A DNA stretch of 64,000 nt from Mycobacterium spongiae (GTDB taxonomy: Bacteria; Actinomycetota; Actinomycetes; Mycobacteriales; Mycobacteriaceae): positions 1,240,001-1,304,000 of the forward strand of contig NZ_CP046600.1 of assembly GCF_018278905.1 (NCBI RefSeq), in the 5' to 3' direction. The translations under genes and the position numbers were made by a program. Below, piece after piece: positions 1 to 12,265 of this stretch. Each line of letters starts with the position of its first letter. Position 1 is the first letter of the stretch. The notes under the pieces were generated by a model that was not told the DNA's origin, made no database searches, and was given only the letters and a program-made list of their open reading frames with translations.

Positions 1-3000
1 GCTGACCAGCGGGGGTTCGGGCGGGTCGGGCGAGCCGAGCATCATCGACTTGGCCCTGGCCGAGCTGCAGCACTTGAACATCCAGAACCTGTTTGACCTA
101 GGCAACGTCGGTGGGATCAACCTCGGCTTCGCCAATATCGGCGAACTCAATGTGGGTGCGGGCAACCTCGGCACCACCAATGTGGGTGGCGGCAACCTCG
201 GTGCGCAGAACTTTGGGTTGGGCAATATCGGCGACGGCAATGTTGGGTTCGGCAACGTTGGCCACGGCAACGTTGGGTTCGGCAATTCGGGCCTGGCGGC
301 CGGCCTGGCGGGTGTGGCCAATGTCGGGTGGGCCAATGCCGGCAGCGACAACTGGGGCTTGGCGAACCTGGGAGTGGGCAATATTGGGTTCGCCAATACC
401 GGTGACAACAACATCGGGATCGGGCTGGTCGGGGACAATCTGACCGGGTTCGGTGGTTGGAACTCCGGGACCGGCAATCTGGGGTTGTTCAACTCCGGTA
501 CCGGCAATATCGGGTTCTTCAATACCGGGACCGGGAACTTCGGTATCGGGAATTCGGGTAGCTACAACACCGGTATCGGTAACTCGGGTGTGGCCTCGAC
601 CGGGCTATTCAATGCCGGGAGTTTCAACACCGGGGTGGCCAATGCCGGTGGCTACAACACGGGCAGCCTTAACGTGGGCAGCTTCAACACCGGTGACGTC
701 AATCCCGGCGATATCAACACCGGTTGGTTCAACGTCGGTGACATCAACACCGGCTGGTTCAACACCGGCAATGTCAACACCGGGGCGTTCAACGCCGGCA
801 GCTTCAACAACGGGGCGTTGTGGACCGGTGACTGGCACGGTGTCTACGGCTTCTCGTTCAGCATCGATATCGCTGGTAGCACCCTTCTCGACATCAACGA
901 AACCCTAAACTTCGGCCCCGTCACGATCGATCAGATCGACATCCCCGGCATGTCACTGTTCGACATCGACGAACTCATCGAGATCGGGCCGTTCACCATC
1001 CCACAAATCGACGTGCCCGCAATAGATCTCGACATCCACGATCTGATCCCGGACCTCCCAACGGAGATCCCGCCGATCGTCTTCTTCCCCGGCGTGGACT
1101 TCCCCGGCGAGACTATTGTGACTCCCGTCATCAACCCGGCCACTCCAGCCCCGCCGCCATTCACACTCCCCGTGATCACCGTGGACATCTCACAGCCGGG
1201 GATACTCGCCGGCACGTGGACCATCGGGCAGCCCAACGGCCTCAACGCCAACGGCCATGCCAACCAACCCGTGACGGGCATCACCATTACCACCGGCGCC
1301 GGTAACGCATCGACCGGTAGCACGTCGATCACGATCCCACCCATCGTCATCCCGGAGATCGCGACGTCGAGTATTCCGCTGAACATTGATGGGGCGTTGC
1401 GGTTGCCGGCGTTCACCTTGTTCCCGGGTGGGTTGTCGATTCCGGAGAACCCGATTCCGTTGATGGTCCAGGCGGCCGGTGTGTTGGACCCGATCACGAT
1501 TTTCCCGGGTGGGTTCACGATCGACCCGCTGCCGCTGAACCTGGCGTTGAACCTCAGCGTGCCCGACAGCAGCATCCCGATCATCGATATCCCGGCGACA
1601 CCGGGCTTCGGCAACACCACACCGACGCCGTCGTCGGGGTTCTTCAATTCCGGGACCGGCGGCACATCGGGGTTCGGTAACTTCGGTGCGGGTATCTCGG
1701 GGTGGTGGAACCAAGCACACGAGCTGCTGGCGGGGTCGGGCTCGGGGGTGCTCAACGTCGGCTCGCTGGGCTCGGGGGTGCTCAACGTCGGCTCGGGTGT
1801 CTCGGGGCTCTACAACACCAGCACCCTAGACCTAGGAACCCCGGCGTTGCTCTCGGGCATCGGCACCCTGGGCCAGCAGCTGGCGGGGATCTCGGCGGCC
1901 GGGACCGCGCTGCACCAGACCCTGATTGTGAATCTGGGGTTGGCCAATGTGGGCAACGTCAACGTGGGGTTGGGCAATGTCGGGCAGTTCAACCTCGGGG
2001 GCGCCAACCTCGGCGATCTCAACCTGGGCCTGGGCAATATCGGTGGCGGCAACCTCGGGTTCGCCAACGTCGGTGACGGCAACTTCGGGTGGGCTAACAA
2101 GGGGCTGGCCGCGTTGGCGGGGGTGGGCAATGTTGGGTTCGCCAACGCGGGCAGTGACAACTGGGGGCTGGCGAATCTGGGTGTGGGCAATATCGGGTTG
2201 GCCAACACTGGGAGCAACAACATCGGGATCGGGCTGGTCGGGGACAACCTGACCGGTATCGGGGGGCTGAACTCCGGGGCCGGCAATCTGGGGTTGTTCA
2301 ACTCCGGCACTGGCAATGTCGGGTTCTTCAACACCGGTACCGGCAACGTTGGGTTGTTCAATTCCGGGGACTACAACACCGGTATCGCCAACTCGGGCGT
2401 CGCCAACACCGGGTTGTTCAATGCCGGGAGTTTCAACACCGGGGTGGCTAACCCCGGGAGCTACAACACGGGCAGTTTCAATGCCGGGGACACCAACAGT
2501 GGCGATGTCAATCCCGGTGATGTCAACACCGGCTGGTTCAACACCGGCCACGCCAACACCGGCATCGCCAACTCGGGGGCGGTTGGCACCGGGGCGTTCC
2601 TGTCGGGCAATTTCAGCAACGGCATCTTGTGGCGTGGTGACTACGAGGGCTTGTTGGGCTTGTCCTATCACCTTGATGTGCCCAAGATCTCGATCCTGGA
2701 CGCGGAGTTCACGGGCAGTTTCGGTCCGGTGGTCATCCCGCCGATCCCGGTCCCGGAGATCAATGCCCACCTGGGTGGCAACGTCGCGATGGGCGCGTTC
2801 ACCCTCCCGCAGATCGACATCCCCGCCCTTGACCCCGACATCACCGGAAACATCGCCCTGGGCCCCATCACCCTCCCGTCCGTCACCATCCCCGCTATCG
2901 ACTCCATCACCTTCATCAGCTCGTCGGACGGGGTAACCGCGCCGTTCACATCGTTCAGCCCATTCATCATCTGGACGTCCGCCGGCGTCGGTGCCCCGAC

Positions 3001-5446
3001 GTACTACACGATCGGCAGGGAATACATCCCCACCCCAATCCTTGACCCCCCAACCCCGTTCGCGACCGGCAATGTCGGTGCCAACGGTGGCATGTCCGGC
3101 CCCAGTAACACCATCATCAGTCTGGCCACCCAGGCTTTTAGCACTCCCGCGCTCAGTATTCAGCCGCTGTCGGCGGGTTTCGGTGTGCCGGGCAGTCTGG
3201 ATGCGATCACCGTGTTCCCGGGTGGTTTGACATTCGACGGCGCTTCGCTGCTCAACCTCGATGTGATCGCTGGTGCCGGCGGGGTGGACATTCCGGCGAT
3301 CACGTTCCCGCAAATCCCGGCCAGCGCCGTCGGGTCGCTGTTCGTTGCTCCCAGCAGCATCCCGCTGATCGACATCCCGCCGACCCCGGGCATCGGCAAC
3401 ACGACCACCCTGCCGTCGTCGGGGTTCTTCAACACCGGTGCCGGTGGCGGATCGGGGTGGGGCAACGTCGGTGCCGGGATGTCGGGCTGGTGGAACCAGG
3501 CCCACGACGTGGTGGCCGGGGCCGGCTCGGGCTATTTCAATGTCGGCTCGCTGTCCTCGGGCATTCTCAACGTCGGTTCGGCGGTATCGGGCTTCTACAA
3601 CACCGCCACGGTGGCGTTCGGGACCCCGGCGGTGGTCTCGGGCATCGGCAACGTCGGCGATCACCTCGCCGGGGTGTTGGCCGCCAACGCCGGTGGGCAC
3701 AACCCCATCACTGTCTTCAACGCCGGGTTGGCCAACGTCGGCAACGGCGACGTCGGGTTCGCCAACGTCGGCAACCTCAACTGGGGTGCGGCCAATATCG
3801 GCGACCTCAACCTGGGCCTGGGCAATATCGGTGGCGGCAACCTCGGGTTCGCCAACGTCGGTGAGGGCAACCTCGGGTTCGCCAACTCGGGTCTGGCCGC
3901 GGGCCTGGCGGGGGTGGGCAATGTCGGGTGGGGTAATGCCGGTAGCGGCAACTGGGGATTGGCCAACCTCGGTGTGGGCAATATCGGGTTGGCCAACACC
4001 GGGAGCAACAACATCGGGATCGGGCTGGTCGGGGACAACCTGACCGGGATCGGCGGGCTGAACTCCGGGGCCGGCAACATCGGGTTGTTCAACTCCGGCA
4101 CCGGCAACGTCGGGTTCTTCAACACCGGTACCGGCAACTTCGGATTGTTCAATTCCGGCAGTTACAACACCGGGATCGGCAATTCCGGGATCGCCAGCAC
4201 GGGGTTGTTCAACGCCGGCAGCTTCAACACAGGCATGGCCAATACCGGTAGTTACAACACGGGCACCTTCAACGCCGGGGACACCAACACCGGTGATCTC
4301 AACCCGGGCAACACCAACACCGGCTGGTTGAACACCGGGCATTCCAACACCGGTATCGCCAACGCCGGCAATGTCAACACCGGTGCCTTCATCGAGGGCA
4401 ACTTCAGCAACGGCATGCTGTGGCGGGGCAACTACCAGGGCCTGCCTGGTTTCGAACTGGGTTACACCATTCCGCAGTTCCCCGCGGTCGGCGTCGAGGT
4501 CACCGGTGGGGTGGGTCCGATCACCGTGCTGCCGTCCATCCAGATCCCGTCGATTCCGTGGGGCGTCACCGCGATCGGCGACATCGGCGCACTGGCCATC
4601 CCGGACATCCCGATCCCATCGTTCACCGTGGGCATCGACCCCAGCCTTGCGGTGGGCCCGATCAGCGTCGCGGACATCATCCTCACCACCCCCGGCGCTA
4701 CGCTCTCCGTGCTCCAATCGGAAGTCACCACGATTTCCGGATCGAGCGATTCGTTTGTCTTGCTCGCCAGCTTCGCTCTACGCCTTCCGGGACCGGTCAT
4801 GTTCATGGGCAATCCTGGCGGAGAAACCGTCATTACCCCCGGATTCAGCGTGGATCCCATAGCCTTCGACCCCACGCCAGTGAGCTTCCCGGGATTCACC
4901 ATCCCCACCGACCCCATCCAGATCGGCCTGCCGCTGTCGCTGACCATCCCGGGCTTCACCATCCCCGGCGGCACGCTCATACCCCAACTACCCCTGGGCC
5001 TGGCGCTCTCCGACGGCACCCCCGCCTTCGACATCCCGTCGCTGATCACCATCGACCGGATCGCGCTGGACCTGACCGGCGACTCCACCATCGGCCCCAT
5101 CAACATCCCCATCTTCGGCTTCGGCGGAACCCCGGGCTTCGGCAACATGACCACACTGCCGTCGTCGGGCTTCTTCAACACCGGCGGCGGCGGGGGCTCA
5201 GGCTTCTACAACGTCGGCTCGGCCATGTCGGGCTGGCTCAACGCCATCTCCGATCCGCTGCTGGGATCCGCCTCCGGCTTCGCCAACTTCGGCACCGAAC
5301 TCTCCGGCATCCTCAACCGCGGCGCCGACCTCTCCGGCGTGTACAACCGCAGCACGCTCGACCTCATCACCTCGGCCGTGGTCTCCGGCTTCGCCAACGT
5401 CGGGCAAAACCTCTCCGGCTTGTTCTACACCGGAACCGGACCGTAG
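1..5446 (+). CDS. PPE54: PPE54-type PPE-MPTR protein, 3' part (5' end outside window)
   Basis: The open frame enters from the left edge (first full codon at base 2), so the N-terminal PPE domain is missing. About 1,815 residues remain. The sequence is dominated by pentapeptides of the N-x-G-x-G type (NVGFGN, NTGSFN, NSGVAN), typical of the MPTR subfamily of PPE proteins, which are type VII-secreted or cell-surface. Three long modules are visible: each has an Asn/Gly pentapeptide block, then an Ile/Pro-rich non-repeat block ([13 protein letters not shown]), then a closing GFFNTG...SGWWNQAH block. A landmark reading [14 protein letters not shown] recurs at about 411, 2220 and 4011, giving units of about 1.8 kb. 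Adjacency to the Rv3342-metA-metC block matches PPE54 (Rv3343c), hence the name. The function of this protein is not shown by the sequence. Confidence 0.85.
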   Translation, partial: LTSGGSGGSGEPSIIDLALAELQHLNIQNLFDLGNVGGINLGFANIGELNVGAGNLGTTNVGGGNLGAQNFGLGNIGDGNVGFGNVGHGNVGFGNSGLAAGLAGVANVGWANAGSDNWGLANLGVGNIGFANTGDNNIGIGLVGDNLTGFGGWNSGTGNLGLFNSGTGNIGFFNTGTGNFGIGNSGSYNTGIGNSGVASTGLFNAGSFNTGVANAGGYNTGSLNVGSFNTGDVNPGDINTGWFNVGDINTGWFNTGNVNTGAFNAGSFNNGALWTGDWHGVYGFSFSIDIAGSTLLDINETLNFGPVTIDQIDIPGMSLFDIDELIEIGPFTIPQIDVPAIDLDIHDLIPDLPTEIPPIVFFPGVDFPGETIVTPVINPATPAPPPFTLPVITVDISQPGILAGTWTIGQPNGLNANGHANQPVTGITITTGAGNASTGSTSITIPPIVIPEIATSSIPLNIDGALRLPAFTLFPGGLSIPENPIPLMVQAAGVLDPITIFPGGFTIDPLPLNLALNLSVPDSSIPIIDIPATPGFGNTTPTPSSGFFNSGTGGTSGFGNFGAGISGWWNQAHELLAGSGSGVLNVGSLGSGVLNVGSGVSGLYNTSTLDLGTPALLSGIGTLGQQLAGISAAGTALHQTLIVNLGLANVGNVNVGLGNVGQFNLGGANLGDLNLGLGNIGGGNLGFANVGDGNFGWANKGLAALAGVGNVGFANAGSDNWGLANLGVGNIGLANTGSNNIGIGLVGDNLTGIGGLNSGAGNLGLFNSGTGNVGFFNTGTGNVGLFNSGDYNTGIANSGVANTGLFNAGSFNTGVANPGSYNTGSFNAGDTNSGDVNPGDVNTGWFNTGHANTGIANSGAVGTGAFLSGNFSNGILWRGDYEGLLGLSYHLDVPKISILDAEFTGSFGPVVIPPIPVPEINAHLGGNVAMGAFTLPQIDIPALDPDITGNIALGPITLPSVTIPAIDSITFISSSDGVTAPFTSFSPFIIWTSAGVGAPTYYTIGREYIPTPILDPPTPFATGNVGANGGMSGPSNTIISLATQAFSTPALSIQPLSAGFGVPGSLDAITVFPGGLTFDGASLLNLDVIAGAGGVDIPAITFPQIPASAVGSLFVAPSSIPLIDIPPTPGIGNTTTLPSSGFFNTGAGGGSGWGNVGAGMSGWWNQAHDVVAGAGSGYFNVGSLSSGILNVGSAVSGFYNTATVAFGTPAVVSGIGNVGDHLAGVLAANAGGHNPITVFNAGLANVGNGDVGFANVGNLNWGAANIGDLNLGLGNIGGGNLGFANVGEGNLGFANSGLAAGLAGVGNVGWGNAGSGNWGLANLGVGNIGLANTGSNNIGIGLVGDNLTGIGGLNSGAGNIGLFNSGTGNVGFFNTGTGNFGLFNSGSYNTGIGNSGIASTGLFNAGSFNTGMANTGSYNTGTFNAGDTNTGDLNPGNTNTGWLNTGHSNTGIANAGNVNTGAFIEGNFSNGMLWRGNYQGLPGFELGYTIPQFPAVGVEVTGGVGPITVLPSIQIPSIPWGVTAIGDIGALAIPDIPIPSFTVGIDPSLAVGPISVADIILTTPGATLSVLQSEVTTISGSSDSFVLLASFALRLPGPVMFMGNPGGETVITPGFSVDPIAFDPTPVSFPGFTIPTDPIQIGLPLSLTIPGFTIPGGTLIPQLPLGLALSDGTPAFDIPSLITIDRIALDLTGDSTIGPINIPIFGFGGTPGFGNMTTLPSSGFFNTGGGGGSGFYNVGSAMSGWLNAISDPLLGSASGFANFGTELSGILNRGADLSGVYNRSTLDLITSAVVSGFANVGQNLSGLFYTGTGP

Positions 5447-5454
5447 AGCCTTGC

Positions 5455-6186
5455 TCAGGCCAGTGTCGCTCGCACACACACCGTGACGTAAGGGAGCGCC
5501 AGACCTGCCGAGTTGGCCAGCGCGGGATGGGTCGCCAGCAGCTGGCGTACCTGGTCGAGTGTCTTGGTGCGGACCTCGGCCGGCGAGTTGATGCAGTAGG
5601 TCCGAGAAGCAACCAGGTCGATCAGTGCCTGCGGCGTCAGGTAATTCGTCCACTCGACCTGATGGCGGGCCATGTCGGCAAACGGTTGTGGCAGTGTCAC
5701 CTTGTCGCGGACCGGATCGCCGTCGCGGCCAATGATGTCACCCAGCTCGCGCACCCAGCCGAGCCGTTCGTCGCGGGTGTTCCACACCAGGCCGAGCCGC
5801 CCACCCGGTCGCAGCACGCGGGCCACCTCGGGAATTGCGCGAGCGGGATCGACCCAATGCCACGCCTGCGCGACCAGCACTGCATCAACGCTGTTGTCCT
5901 CCAACGGAATTTCTTCCGCGGTACCGAGCAGCGCACGCGTCTTCGGCAGCGAGGTGCACAACACCTCCAGCATTTCGGCGATCGGGTCAACCGCCACCAC
6001 GTCCAGGCCACGCTCGACCAGCCTGGTGGTCAGCTTGCCCGTACCCGCCCCCAGGTCGAGCACATCGCGCGCGCCCGCGGGCAGCAGCCAGTCGATCGCT
6101 TCCGGTGGGTACGACGGGCGGCCCCGTTCGTAGGCGGCCGCCGCGGACCCAAACGACAGGGACCGGTCCCGCCGGGAGCGAGTCAC
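5455..6186 (-). CDS. SAM-dependent methyltransferase, class I (Rv3342 type)
   Basis: This 243-residue protein has the class I SAM-binding core: a glycine loop [12 protein letters not shown] after an N-terminal [15 protein letters not shown] segment, an acidic strand end VVAVDP, and a Methyltransf_11-like [27 protein letters not shown] block. The GTG start at 6186 overlaps the metA stop codon by 4 bases (GTGA), which fixes the start and implies translational coupling to metA. The substrate is unknown. Position as the third gene after metC and metA suggests a link to methionine/SAM metabolism, but that is inference. The length equals what I recall for Rv3342 (243 aa). A longer upstream reading exists but would run deep into metA. 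Confidence 0.88.
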   Translation of the reverse strand: MTRSRRDRSLSFGSAAAAYERGRPSYPPEAIDWLLPAGARDVLDLGAGTGKLTTRLVERGLDVVAVDPIAEMLEVLCTSLPKTRALLGTAEEIPLEDNSVDAVLVAQAWHWVDPARAIPEVARVLRPGGRLGLVWNTRDERLGWVRELGDIIGRDGDPVRDKVTLPQPFADMARHQVEWTNYLTPQALIDLVASRTYCINSPAEVRTKTLDQVRQLLATHPALANSAGLALPYVTVCVRATLA

Positions 6187-7322
6187 CGCGGACCCGCGCC
6201 TTGGCCGTCGGCCAATTCGAGGGTCTTGCGGATCAGGTCGCCGACGGCCTCGGATTCCAAGAGGAAGCCGTCGTGCCCGTAGATGGACTCCACAACATGT
6301 AGCCCCGTGCAGCCCGGCAGCAGCTCGGCAAGCTCCTCCTGCAAGCGCAGCGGGTAGAGCCGGTCGGATGTGATACCACCGACCACCACCGGAACCGGGC
6401 ACCCGCGCAGCGCCGCGGCGACCCCGCCGCGGCCGCGGCCGACATCGTGACTATTCAGTGCCTCGGTCAGGGTGACGTAGGTGCCGGCATCAAAGCGAGA
6501 CAACAGCTTGTCGCCCTGATGCTCCAGGTAGCTCTGCACCGCGTAGCGGCCGCCGGCCGCCGGGTTCTCGAAGCCTTGATTGTTGTTGGCGAACCGGGTG
6601 TCGAGTTCGACCTCGCCGCGGTAGGTCAGGTGCGCGAAGCGGCGGGCGATCGTCAGACCGCCACTCGGCGTGCGTCCCGTCTCGTGGTAGTCGCCGCCTT
6701 GCCAGTTGGGGTCGACCTTGATGGCCGCGATTTGGGTGGTCTGGGTGCCGACCTGGTCGGCAGTCGCACGCGCGCCCACCGCCAGCAGTAATGCAGCCCG
6801 GACCCGGTCCGGATATCCCACGGCCCACTCCAGGGCTCGAGCGCCGCCCATCGAGCCGCCAACGACGGCGGCGACCTCGGTGATGCCGAGCGCACCCAGC
6901 GCCGCGATATCGGCCGTCACCTGATCACGCACCGTTGTCCTCGGGAATCGCGAGCCCCAGGGCTTTCCATCGCGCGCCAGCGAGCTGGGTCCGGTGGAGC
7001 CACGGCAACCGCCCAGCACGTTGGTGGCCACTGCGCACCAGCGGTTGGTGTCGATCGGCGCACCCGGCCCAGCGACCCCATCCCACCAGCCTGCGGTGGG
7101 GTGCCCAGGTCCGGCGGGGCCGGTGATGTGCGAGTCGCCGGTCAGGGCGTGCAGTACCACCACGACGTTGTCCCGTGCTGGCGACAATTCGCCCCATCGC
7201 TGCACCGCGATGCAGACATCGTCGATCACGGCGCCGCTCTCCAGCCGCAGCGGGCCGATGTCGACCATGCCGACCTCGCCCTCGGCGGGCAACGTCTGGG
7301 CAGGCACGTCGGAGATCGTCAC
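6183..7322 (-). CDS. metA: homoserine O-acetyltransferase MetA (MetX)
   Basis: The protein transfers an acetyl group from acetyl-CoA to L-homoserine, giving O-acetylhomoserine for methionine synthesis in the cytoplasm. It has 379 residues and an alpha/beta-hydrolase fold. The nucleophile elbow GGSMGG places the catalytic serine at residue 157. Other family marks are LHALTGDSH near residue 58, the [12 protein letters not shown] segment near 101, the [11 protein letters not shown] strand, and a C-terminal YGHDGF carrying the catalytic histidine. The start is GTG at 7322, 11 bases after the metC stop, so metC and metA form an operon. Expression should follow the SAM-IV riboswitch upstream of metC. 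Mycobacterial literature names it metA or metX; it is not the succinyltransferase family also called MetA. Confidence 0.95.
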   Translation of the reverse strand: MTISDVPAQTLPAEGEVGMVDIGPLRLESGAVIDDVCIAVQRWGELSPARDNVVVVLHALTGDSHITGPAGPGHPTAGWWDGVAGPGAPIDTNRWCAVATNVLGGCRGSTGPSSLARDGKPWGSRFPRTTVRDQVTADIAALGALGITEVAAVVGGSMGGARALEWAVGYPDRVRAALLLAVGARATADQVGTQTTQIAAIKVDPNWQGGDYHETGRTPSGGLTIARRFAHLTYRGEVELDTRFANNNQGFENPAAGGRYAVQSYLEHQGDKLLSRFDAGTYVTLTEALNSHDVGRGRGGVAAALRGCPVPVVVGGITSDRLYPLRLQEELAELLPGCTGLHVVESIYGHDGFLLESEAVGDLIRKTLELADGQGAGPR

Positions 7323-7333
7323 GCCAGACCCGC

Positions 7334-8683
7334 TCAGAATGCCGCCACCGACTGCGGATCGCCGCTGAATTTCTGGGCCGCGGCAAAACCGAGCTCGAGG
7401 TCGGCCAGGATGTCATCGATCCCCTCGATACCGACGGCCAACCGCACCAGGCCCGGGCTCACGCCAGTCGCTAGCTGTTCGGTGGGGCTCAGCTGGGCAT
7501 GGGTCGTCGATGCGGGATGAATCACCAGCGAGCGAACGTCACCAATGTTGGCGACATGGCTGTGCAGCTTCAGCGCGTTGACGAACGCCTTTCCGGCCTC
7601 GATGCCGCCGGCCAGCTCGAACGAGAGGACGGCTCCGGTTCCCTTGGGCGCCAGCTTCTTTGCTCGCTCATGCCACGGGGAACTGGGCAGCCCCGCATAG
7701 TTGACCGATAGCACCCCGTCGTGGGCTTGCAGGTGCTCGGCGACCCGCTGCGCGTTCGCGACGTGCCGCTCCACCCGCAGGCTCAGCGTTTCCAGACCCT
7801 GGGCCACCAGAAACGCGTTGAACGGTGACGCCGCCGACCCGTAGTCACGCAGCAGTTGCACCCGCGCCTTGAGCGCGTACGCCGGCGGCCCCAGCTCCGC
7901 ATAGACGACTCCGTGGTAGCTGGGGTCGGGGGTGGTGAACCCGGGAAAGCGGCCCTGTGTCCAGTCGAAGGTGCCGCCGTCGACGATCACGCCGGCGATC
8001 GCCGCGCCGTGGCCACCCAAGTACTTGGTGGCCGAGTGCACGACGATGTCGGCGCCCTGGGCGAAGGGCCGGATCAAGTACGGCGTGGCAATGGTGTTGT
8101 CGACGATCAGCGGTACCCCGTTGCGGTGGGCGACCTCGGCAACGAACGGCGTATCCAGCACGTCGATTTGCGGGTTGGAGATGGTTTCAGCGAAGAACGC
8201 TTTGGTGTTCGGGCGCACCGCGGCCTGCCATGAGTCCGGGTCGTCGGGATCGTCGACGAAGCCGACTTCGATGCCGATCTTCGCCAGCGAATAGTGAAAC
8301 AGGTTGTAGGTGCCGCCGTAGAGCCGCGGGCTAGACACGATGTGATCTCCAGCACCCGCGACGTTCAGGATCGCGAACGTCTCCGCAGCCTGCCCCGAGG
8401 ACAGGAACAGCGCCGCCACCCCGCCCTCGAGCGCGGCGATGCGCTGTTCGACCACATCGGTGGTCGGATTGCCGATCCGGGTGTAGATGTTGCCGGGAAC
8501 CTCCAGCCCGAAGAGCGCGGCAGCGTGCGCGGTGTCGTCGAAGGTGTACGACGTGGTCTGGTAGATCGGCAGCGCCCGGGCGTTGGTGGTCGGGTCAGGC
8601 TGCTGGCCAGCGTGAATCTGTTTGGTTTCGAACGACCAAGACGCGGTCGGATCGGCTTCTGTGCTGCTGCTATCGGCGCTCAT
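7334..8683 (-). CDS. metC: O-acetylhomoserine sulfhydrylase (PLP enzyme)
   Basis: This PLP-dependent enzyme of the Cys/Met metabolism family (449 aa) uses O-acetylhomoserine, the MetA product, and sulfide to make homocysteine. Visible marks are the N-terminal ETKQIHAGQ motif, the YTRIGNPT segment near residue 67, SSGQAAET near 96, and [13 protein letters not shown] with the PLP-binding lysine at residue 220. The ATG start at 8683 lies about 135 bases downstream of a SAM-IV riboswitch. A 19-bp tandem duplication occurs just before the start. It is the first gene of the metC-metA-methyltransferase operon. It is called metC in M. tuberculosis but is functionally a MetY-type sulfhydrylase. Confidence 0.95.
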   Translation of the reverse strand: MSADSSSTEADPTASWSFETKQIHAGQQPDPTTNARALPIYQTTSYTFDDTAHAAALFGLEVPGNIYTRIGNPTTDVVEQRIAALEGGVAALFLSSGQAAETFAILNVAGAGDHIVSSPRLYGGTYNLFHYSLAKIGIEVGFVDDPDDPDSWQAAVRPNTKAFFAETISNPQIDVLDTPFVAEVAHRNGVPLIVDNTIATPYLIRPFAQGADIVVHSATKYLGGHGAAIAGVIVDGGTFDWTQGRFPGFTTPDPSYHGVVYAELGPPAYALKARVQLLRDYGSAASPFNAFLVAQGLETLSLRVERHVANAQRVAEHLQAHDGVLSVNYAGLPSSPWHERAKKLAPKGTGAVLSFELAGGIEAGKAFVNALKLHSHVANIGDVRSLVIHPASTTHAQLSPTEQLATGVSPGLVRLAVGIEGIDDILADLELGFAAAQKFSGDPQSVAAF

Positions 8684-8691
8684 CAGGGATC

Positions 8692-8729
8692 TTTCTGCTC
8701 ACAATGGGGATTTCTGCTCACAATGGGGA
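8692..8729 (-). repeat. 19-bp tandem duplication in the metC leader
   Basis: Two perfect adjacent copies of tttctgctcacaatgggga (plus-strand reading) occupy 8692-8710 and 8711-8729. They lie between the riboswitch aptamer and the metC start codon, 9 bases from the ATG. The duplicated unit contains the purine-rich AGAAA that is the nearest thing to a ribosome-binding site, so the duplication may affect leader spacing or ribosome access. Confidence 0.9.
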
Positions 8730-8819
8730 GTAGGCGACATCGGCCGGGCAAGGCCCAACATGCTGTGGTGAATGTGTGCGCATCACGTTTCCCTGTCTGG
8801 TCAGGGGCCCGTCACGGCG

Positions 8820-8940
8820 GACCCGCGCTTGCCGCGCAGCCGGTGGTGGCTACTCAACCTGGTCATCACCCGGGGCACCCCACCGCGGTTGGAGGGTTGC
8901 CGGCCAGCAAGCCGGGGCTTGACGCTGGCGCTCATGACCG
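8820..8940 (-). ncRNA. SAM-IV riboswitch aptamer
   Basis: Read on the minus strand, the segment runs from GGTCATGAGCGCCAGCG through CAAGCCCCGGCTTGCTGG, CCGGCAACCCTCCAACC, GCGGTGGGGTGCCCCGGG, TGATGACC and AGGTTGAGTAGCC to CGGCAAGCGCGGGTCC. This is the conserved SAM-IV core known from actinobacteria: the GGTCATGAG/TGATGACC pairing, GCCGGCAACC, the GGTGGGGTGCCCC stem and the 3' pseudoknot arm. The class binds S-adenosylmethionine and lowers expression of methionine genes. The downstream genes here are metC and metA, the expected target. I recognised it by eye; a covariance-model search would confirm the exact ends. Confidence 0.93.
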
Positions 8941-8946
8941 ATCTGA

Positions 8947-8977
8947 AGCCTATCGCATGCCAACTACTCAGTGCCAA
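8947..8977 (-). promoter_or_regulatory. putative metC/riboswitch promoter
   Basis: On the minus strand TTGGCA (8977-8972) is followed after 19 bases by TAGGCT (8952-8947), a TANNNT mycobacterial -10. Transcription would start about 7 bases later, at the first bases of the riboswitch. The spacer is longer than ideal, so the -35 element is tentative. Confidence 0.45.
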
Positions 8978-9063
8978 CTCCGGGCGAACCCGGACTCTGA
9001 GTACTCTGGCGTGACGAGCAACCGCTCGGGGCACGCCCGCACGGCTGGAGGACTCGGAGCTAG

Positions 9064-10290
9064 ATGTCCAGCGAACCCAAGATCAAGGTCAAAGGTCCGG
9101 TAGTAGAGCTCGATGGCGACGAGATGACCCGGGTCATCTGGAAGCTCATCAAGGACATGCTCATCCTGCCGCATCTCGATATCCAACTGGACTACTACGA
9201 CTTGGGCATTGAGCACCGCGACGCGACGAACGACCAGGTGACCATTGATGCCGCCTATGCGATCAAGAAACACGGCGTGGGCGTTAAATGCGCGACCATC
9301 ACTCCCGACGAAGCTCGAGTGCAGGAATTCAACCTGAAGAAGATGTGGCTGTCTCCCAACGGGACGATCCGAAACATCCTGGGCGGCACGATTTTCCGTG
9401 AACCGATCGTGATTTCGAACGTCCCGCGGCTGGTTCCGGGCTGGACCAAGCCGATCGTCATCGGCCGCCACGCATTCGGTGATCAGTACCGAGCGACGAA
9501 TTTCAAGGTCGACCAGCCAGGCACCGTCACACTGACTTTCAGGCCCGCCGACGGCAGCGAGCCGATCGTGCACGAGATGGTGTCCATCCCCGAGGATGGC
9601 GGTGTCGTAATGGGGATGTACAACTTCAAGGAATCCATTCGAGACTTCGCGCGGGCGTCATTCTCCTACGGCCTCAACGCAAAATGGCCCGTCTACCTGT
9701 CCACCAAGAACACCATCCTCAAGGCCTATGACGGCATGTTCAAAGACGAGTTCCAGCGCATCTACGACGAAGAGTTCAAGGACAAATTCGAGGCGCACGG
9801 ACTCACCTACGAGCATCGCCTGATCGATGACATGGTGGCCGCGTGCCTCAAGTGGGAAGGTGGCTACGTGTGGGCGTGCAAGAACTATGACGGCGACGTG
9901 CAGTCGGACACCGTCGCGCAGGGCTACGGTTCGCTGGGCCTGATGACGTCGGTGTTGATGACGGCCGACGGCCGGACCGTCGAGGCCGAAGCCGCCCACG
10001 GCACCGTCACCCGCCATTACCGGCAGTATCAGGCCGGCAAACCGACGTCGACGAACCCGATCGCGTCCATCTTTGCCTGGACCCGCGGGCTGCAACATCG
10101 CGGCAAACTGGACAACACACCCGAGGTCATCAAGTTCGCTGAGCAACTGGAAGAGGTCGTTATCGCCACTGTCGAGAGCGGCAAGATGACCAAGGATCTT
10201 GCCATCCTGATCGGTCCGGAGCAGAACTGGTTACTCAGCGAAGAATTCCTCGCGGCGATCGCCGACAACCTCGAACGGGCACTCAGCTAG
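9064..10290 (+). CDS. icd1: NADP-dependent isocitrate dehydrogenase Icd1
   Basis: The enzyme oxidatively decarboxylates isocitrate to 2-oxoglutarate, reducing NADP+, in the TCA cycle. It has 408 residues, the length of the eukaryote-like homodimeric class. Visible family marks are [14 protein letters not shown] near residue 13, the substrate loop [14 protein letters not shown] with its serine at 97, the [18 protein letters not shown] block, the metal-binding IDDMVA region, and [11 protein letters not shown] toward the C-terminus. The start codon follows a GGAGG-type site (ctggaggactcgg). It diverges from metC, with the riboswitch region between. Its 3' end overlaps the convergent hydrolase gene by 8 bases. 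Confidence 0.96.
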   Translation: MSSEPKIKVKGPVVELDGDEMTRVIWKLIKDMLILPHLDIQLDYYDLGIEHRDATNDQVTIDAAYAIKKHGVGVKCATITPDEARVQEFNLKKMWLSPNGTIRNILGGTIFREPIVISNVPRLVPGWTKPIVIGRHAFGDQYRATNFKVDQPGTVTLTFRPADGSEPIVHEMVSIPEDGGVVMGMYNFKESIRDFARASFSYGLNAKWPVYLSTKNTILKAYDGMFKDEFQRIYDEEFKDKFEAHGLTYEHRLIDDMVAACLKWEGGYVWACKNYDGDVQSDTVAQGYGSLGLMTSVLMTADGRTVEAEAAHGTVTRHYRQYQAGKPTSTNPIASIFAWTRGLQHRGKLDNTPEVIKFAEQLEEVVIATVESGKMTKDLAILIGPEQNWLLSEEFLAAIADNLERALS

Positions 10291-11143
10291 CTGGTGGTTC
10301 CGAGTAGTCGGAGGCCCGGATATGCGGGCAGCACTCTTCGATGAAGCCGGTGATCAGATCGGTGATGCGGCCCGGCGCCTCGAACATCGGAACGTGGCCC
10401 ACGTCGTCGAGCACGGTGATCCGGTGGTCGTCGGGAAGATTGCGGGTGAAATGCTTGCTGAACCTCGGCGAGGGGACAATCCGATCTTTGCCGCAGATCA
10501 CCAGATGCGCCGGGACCGCGTTCTCGGCGAGTTCCCGCAGGCCGTGCAGCAGCGCCGCCTTGACGAGCAGCTGGAAGTAGGCGGGGCAGTGCGCGACATC
10601 GTCGACGATGCCGACCAGCTGGTCGTCGGTCACCCCGTCTGGCGATGCGCTGATGGCGTAGCTGGCTAACCGGCGGGTGAATGGCAGGCGCAGGCGCAAC
10701 ACCCGCGGCCCGAACAACCACGCGAGCCCCAACAGTGGCATACCCATGACGAACTTGGTGATCACCTCGAATTTGGCCGGGCTCCAGCGCGTCCACCCGC
10801 CGGCCGGCGCGATGCCGGTCACACTGCGTGCCCGTCCGCGTCGTTCGAGTTCGAATGCGACCCAGCCGCCCAGGGAGTTGCCGACGATGTGCGCCGTATC
10901 CCAGCCGAGGTCGTCCATTTGACGCTCGACGTGGTCGGCCAACACCGCCGACGACAGAAACCACGTGCCGGCACGCGGCCCACCGTTGTGCCCGGCCAAT
11001 GTCGGGGCGAAAACCTCGTAGCGGCCGGTATCGGCCAACTGCTGGGCCACCACGTCCCACACTGTCTGCGACATCAGGAACGGGTGCAGCAGCAGGACCG
11101 GTTCTCCTGAGCCCAGATGGATTGGCGGGCGGCTCATCGTCAT
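10283..11143 (-). CDS. alpha/beta-fold hydrolase (Rv3337/Rv3338 region)
   Basis: A 286-residue alpha/beta hydrolase with an intact catalytic set: the oxyanion HPF segment near residue 20, nucleophile elbow GNSLGG with serine at residue 90, a [10 protein letters not shown] acid strand, and GHVPMFE with the catalytic histidine. There is no signal peptide. The substrate is not evident. I chose ATG 11143 because homology-like sequence begins there; ATG 11137 is two codons further in, and the longer open frame upstream reads as unlikely protein. As I recall, H37Rv carries two adjacent ORFs (Rv3337, Rv3338) at this place; here one frame covers the whole fold. It is convergent with icd1 and divergent from trpS. 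Confidence 0.85.
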   Translation of the reverse strand: MTMSRPPIHLGSGEPVLLLHPFLMSQTVWDVVAQQLADTGRYEVFAPTLAGHNGGPRAGTWFLSSAVLADHVERQMDDLGWDTAHIVGNSLGGWVAFELERRGRARSVTGIAPAGGWTRWSPAKFEVITKFVMGMPLLGLAWLFGPRVLRLRLPFTRRLASYAISASPDGVTDDQLVGIVDDVAHCPAYFQLLVKAALLHGLRELAENAVPAHLVICGKDRIVPSPRFSKHFTRNLPDDHRITVLDDVGHVPMFEAPGRITDLITGFIEECCPHIRASDYSEPPAS

Positions 11144-11228
11144 ACTCTCGACACTACAAGGCCGGGTGATACCGCCGGTACCGGCGGCGCCCGCAGACCG
11201 CTCATCGAGGCGGCGTGCGGCCACGTGA

Positions 11229-12263
<1,035 letters not shown>

Positions 12264-12265
12264 AC

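Noticed and set aside
1832..4717. A 961-codon open frame on the minus strand inside the PPE54-type gene
   Set aside because: It is the antisense of Asn/Gly repeats; its product is a biased Asp/Val/Gly/Ala repeat without any domain, and the plus frame is a recognised MPTR protein.
4420..6282. A 620-codon plus-strand frame crossing the PPE stop and the methyltransferase gene
   Set aside because: It is His/Arg/Pro-rich shadow coding out of frame with the PPE gene and antisense to the methyltransferase.
8731..8818. Rho-independent terminator as expression platform of the SAM-IV riboswitch
   Set aside because: Only weak short stems (CCCTG...CAGGG) occur and no U-tract follows; I could not support a terminator.
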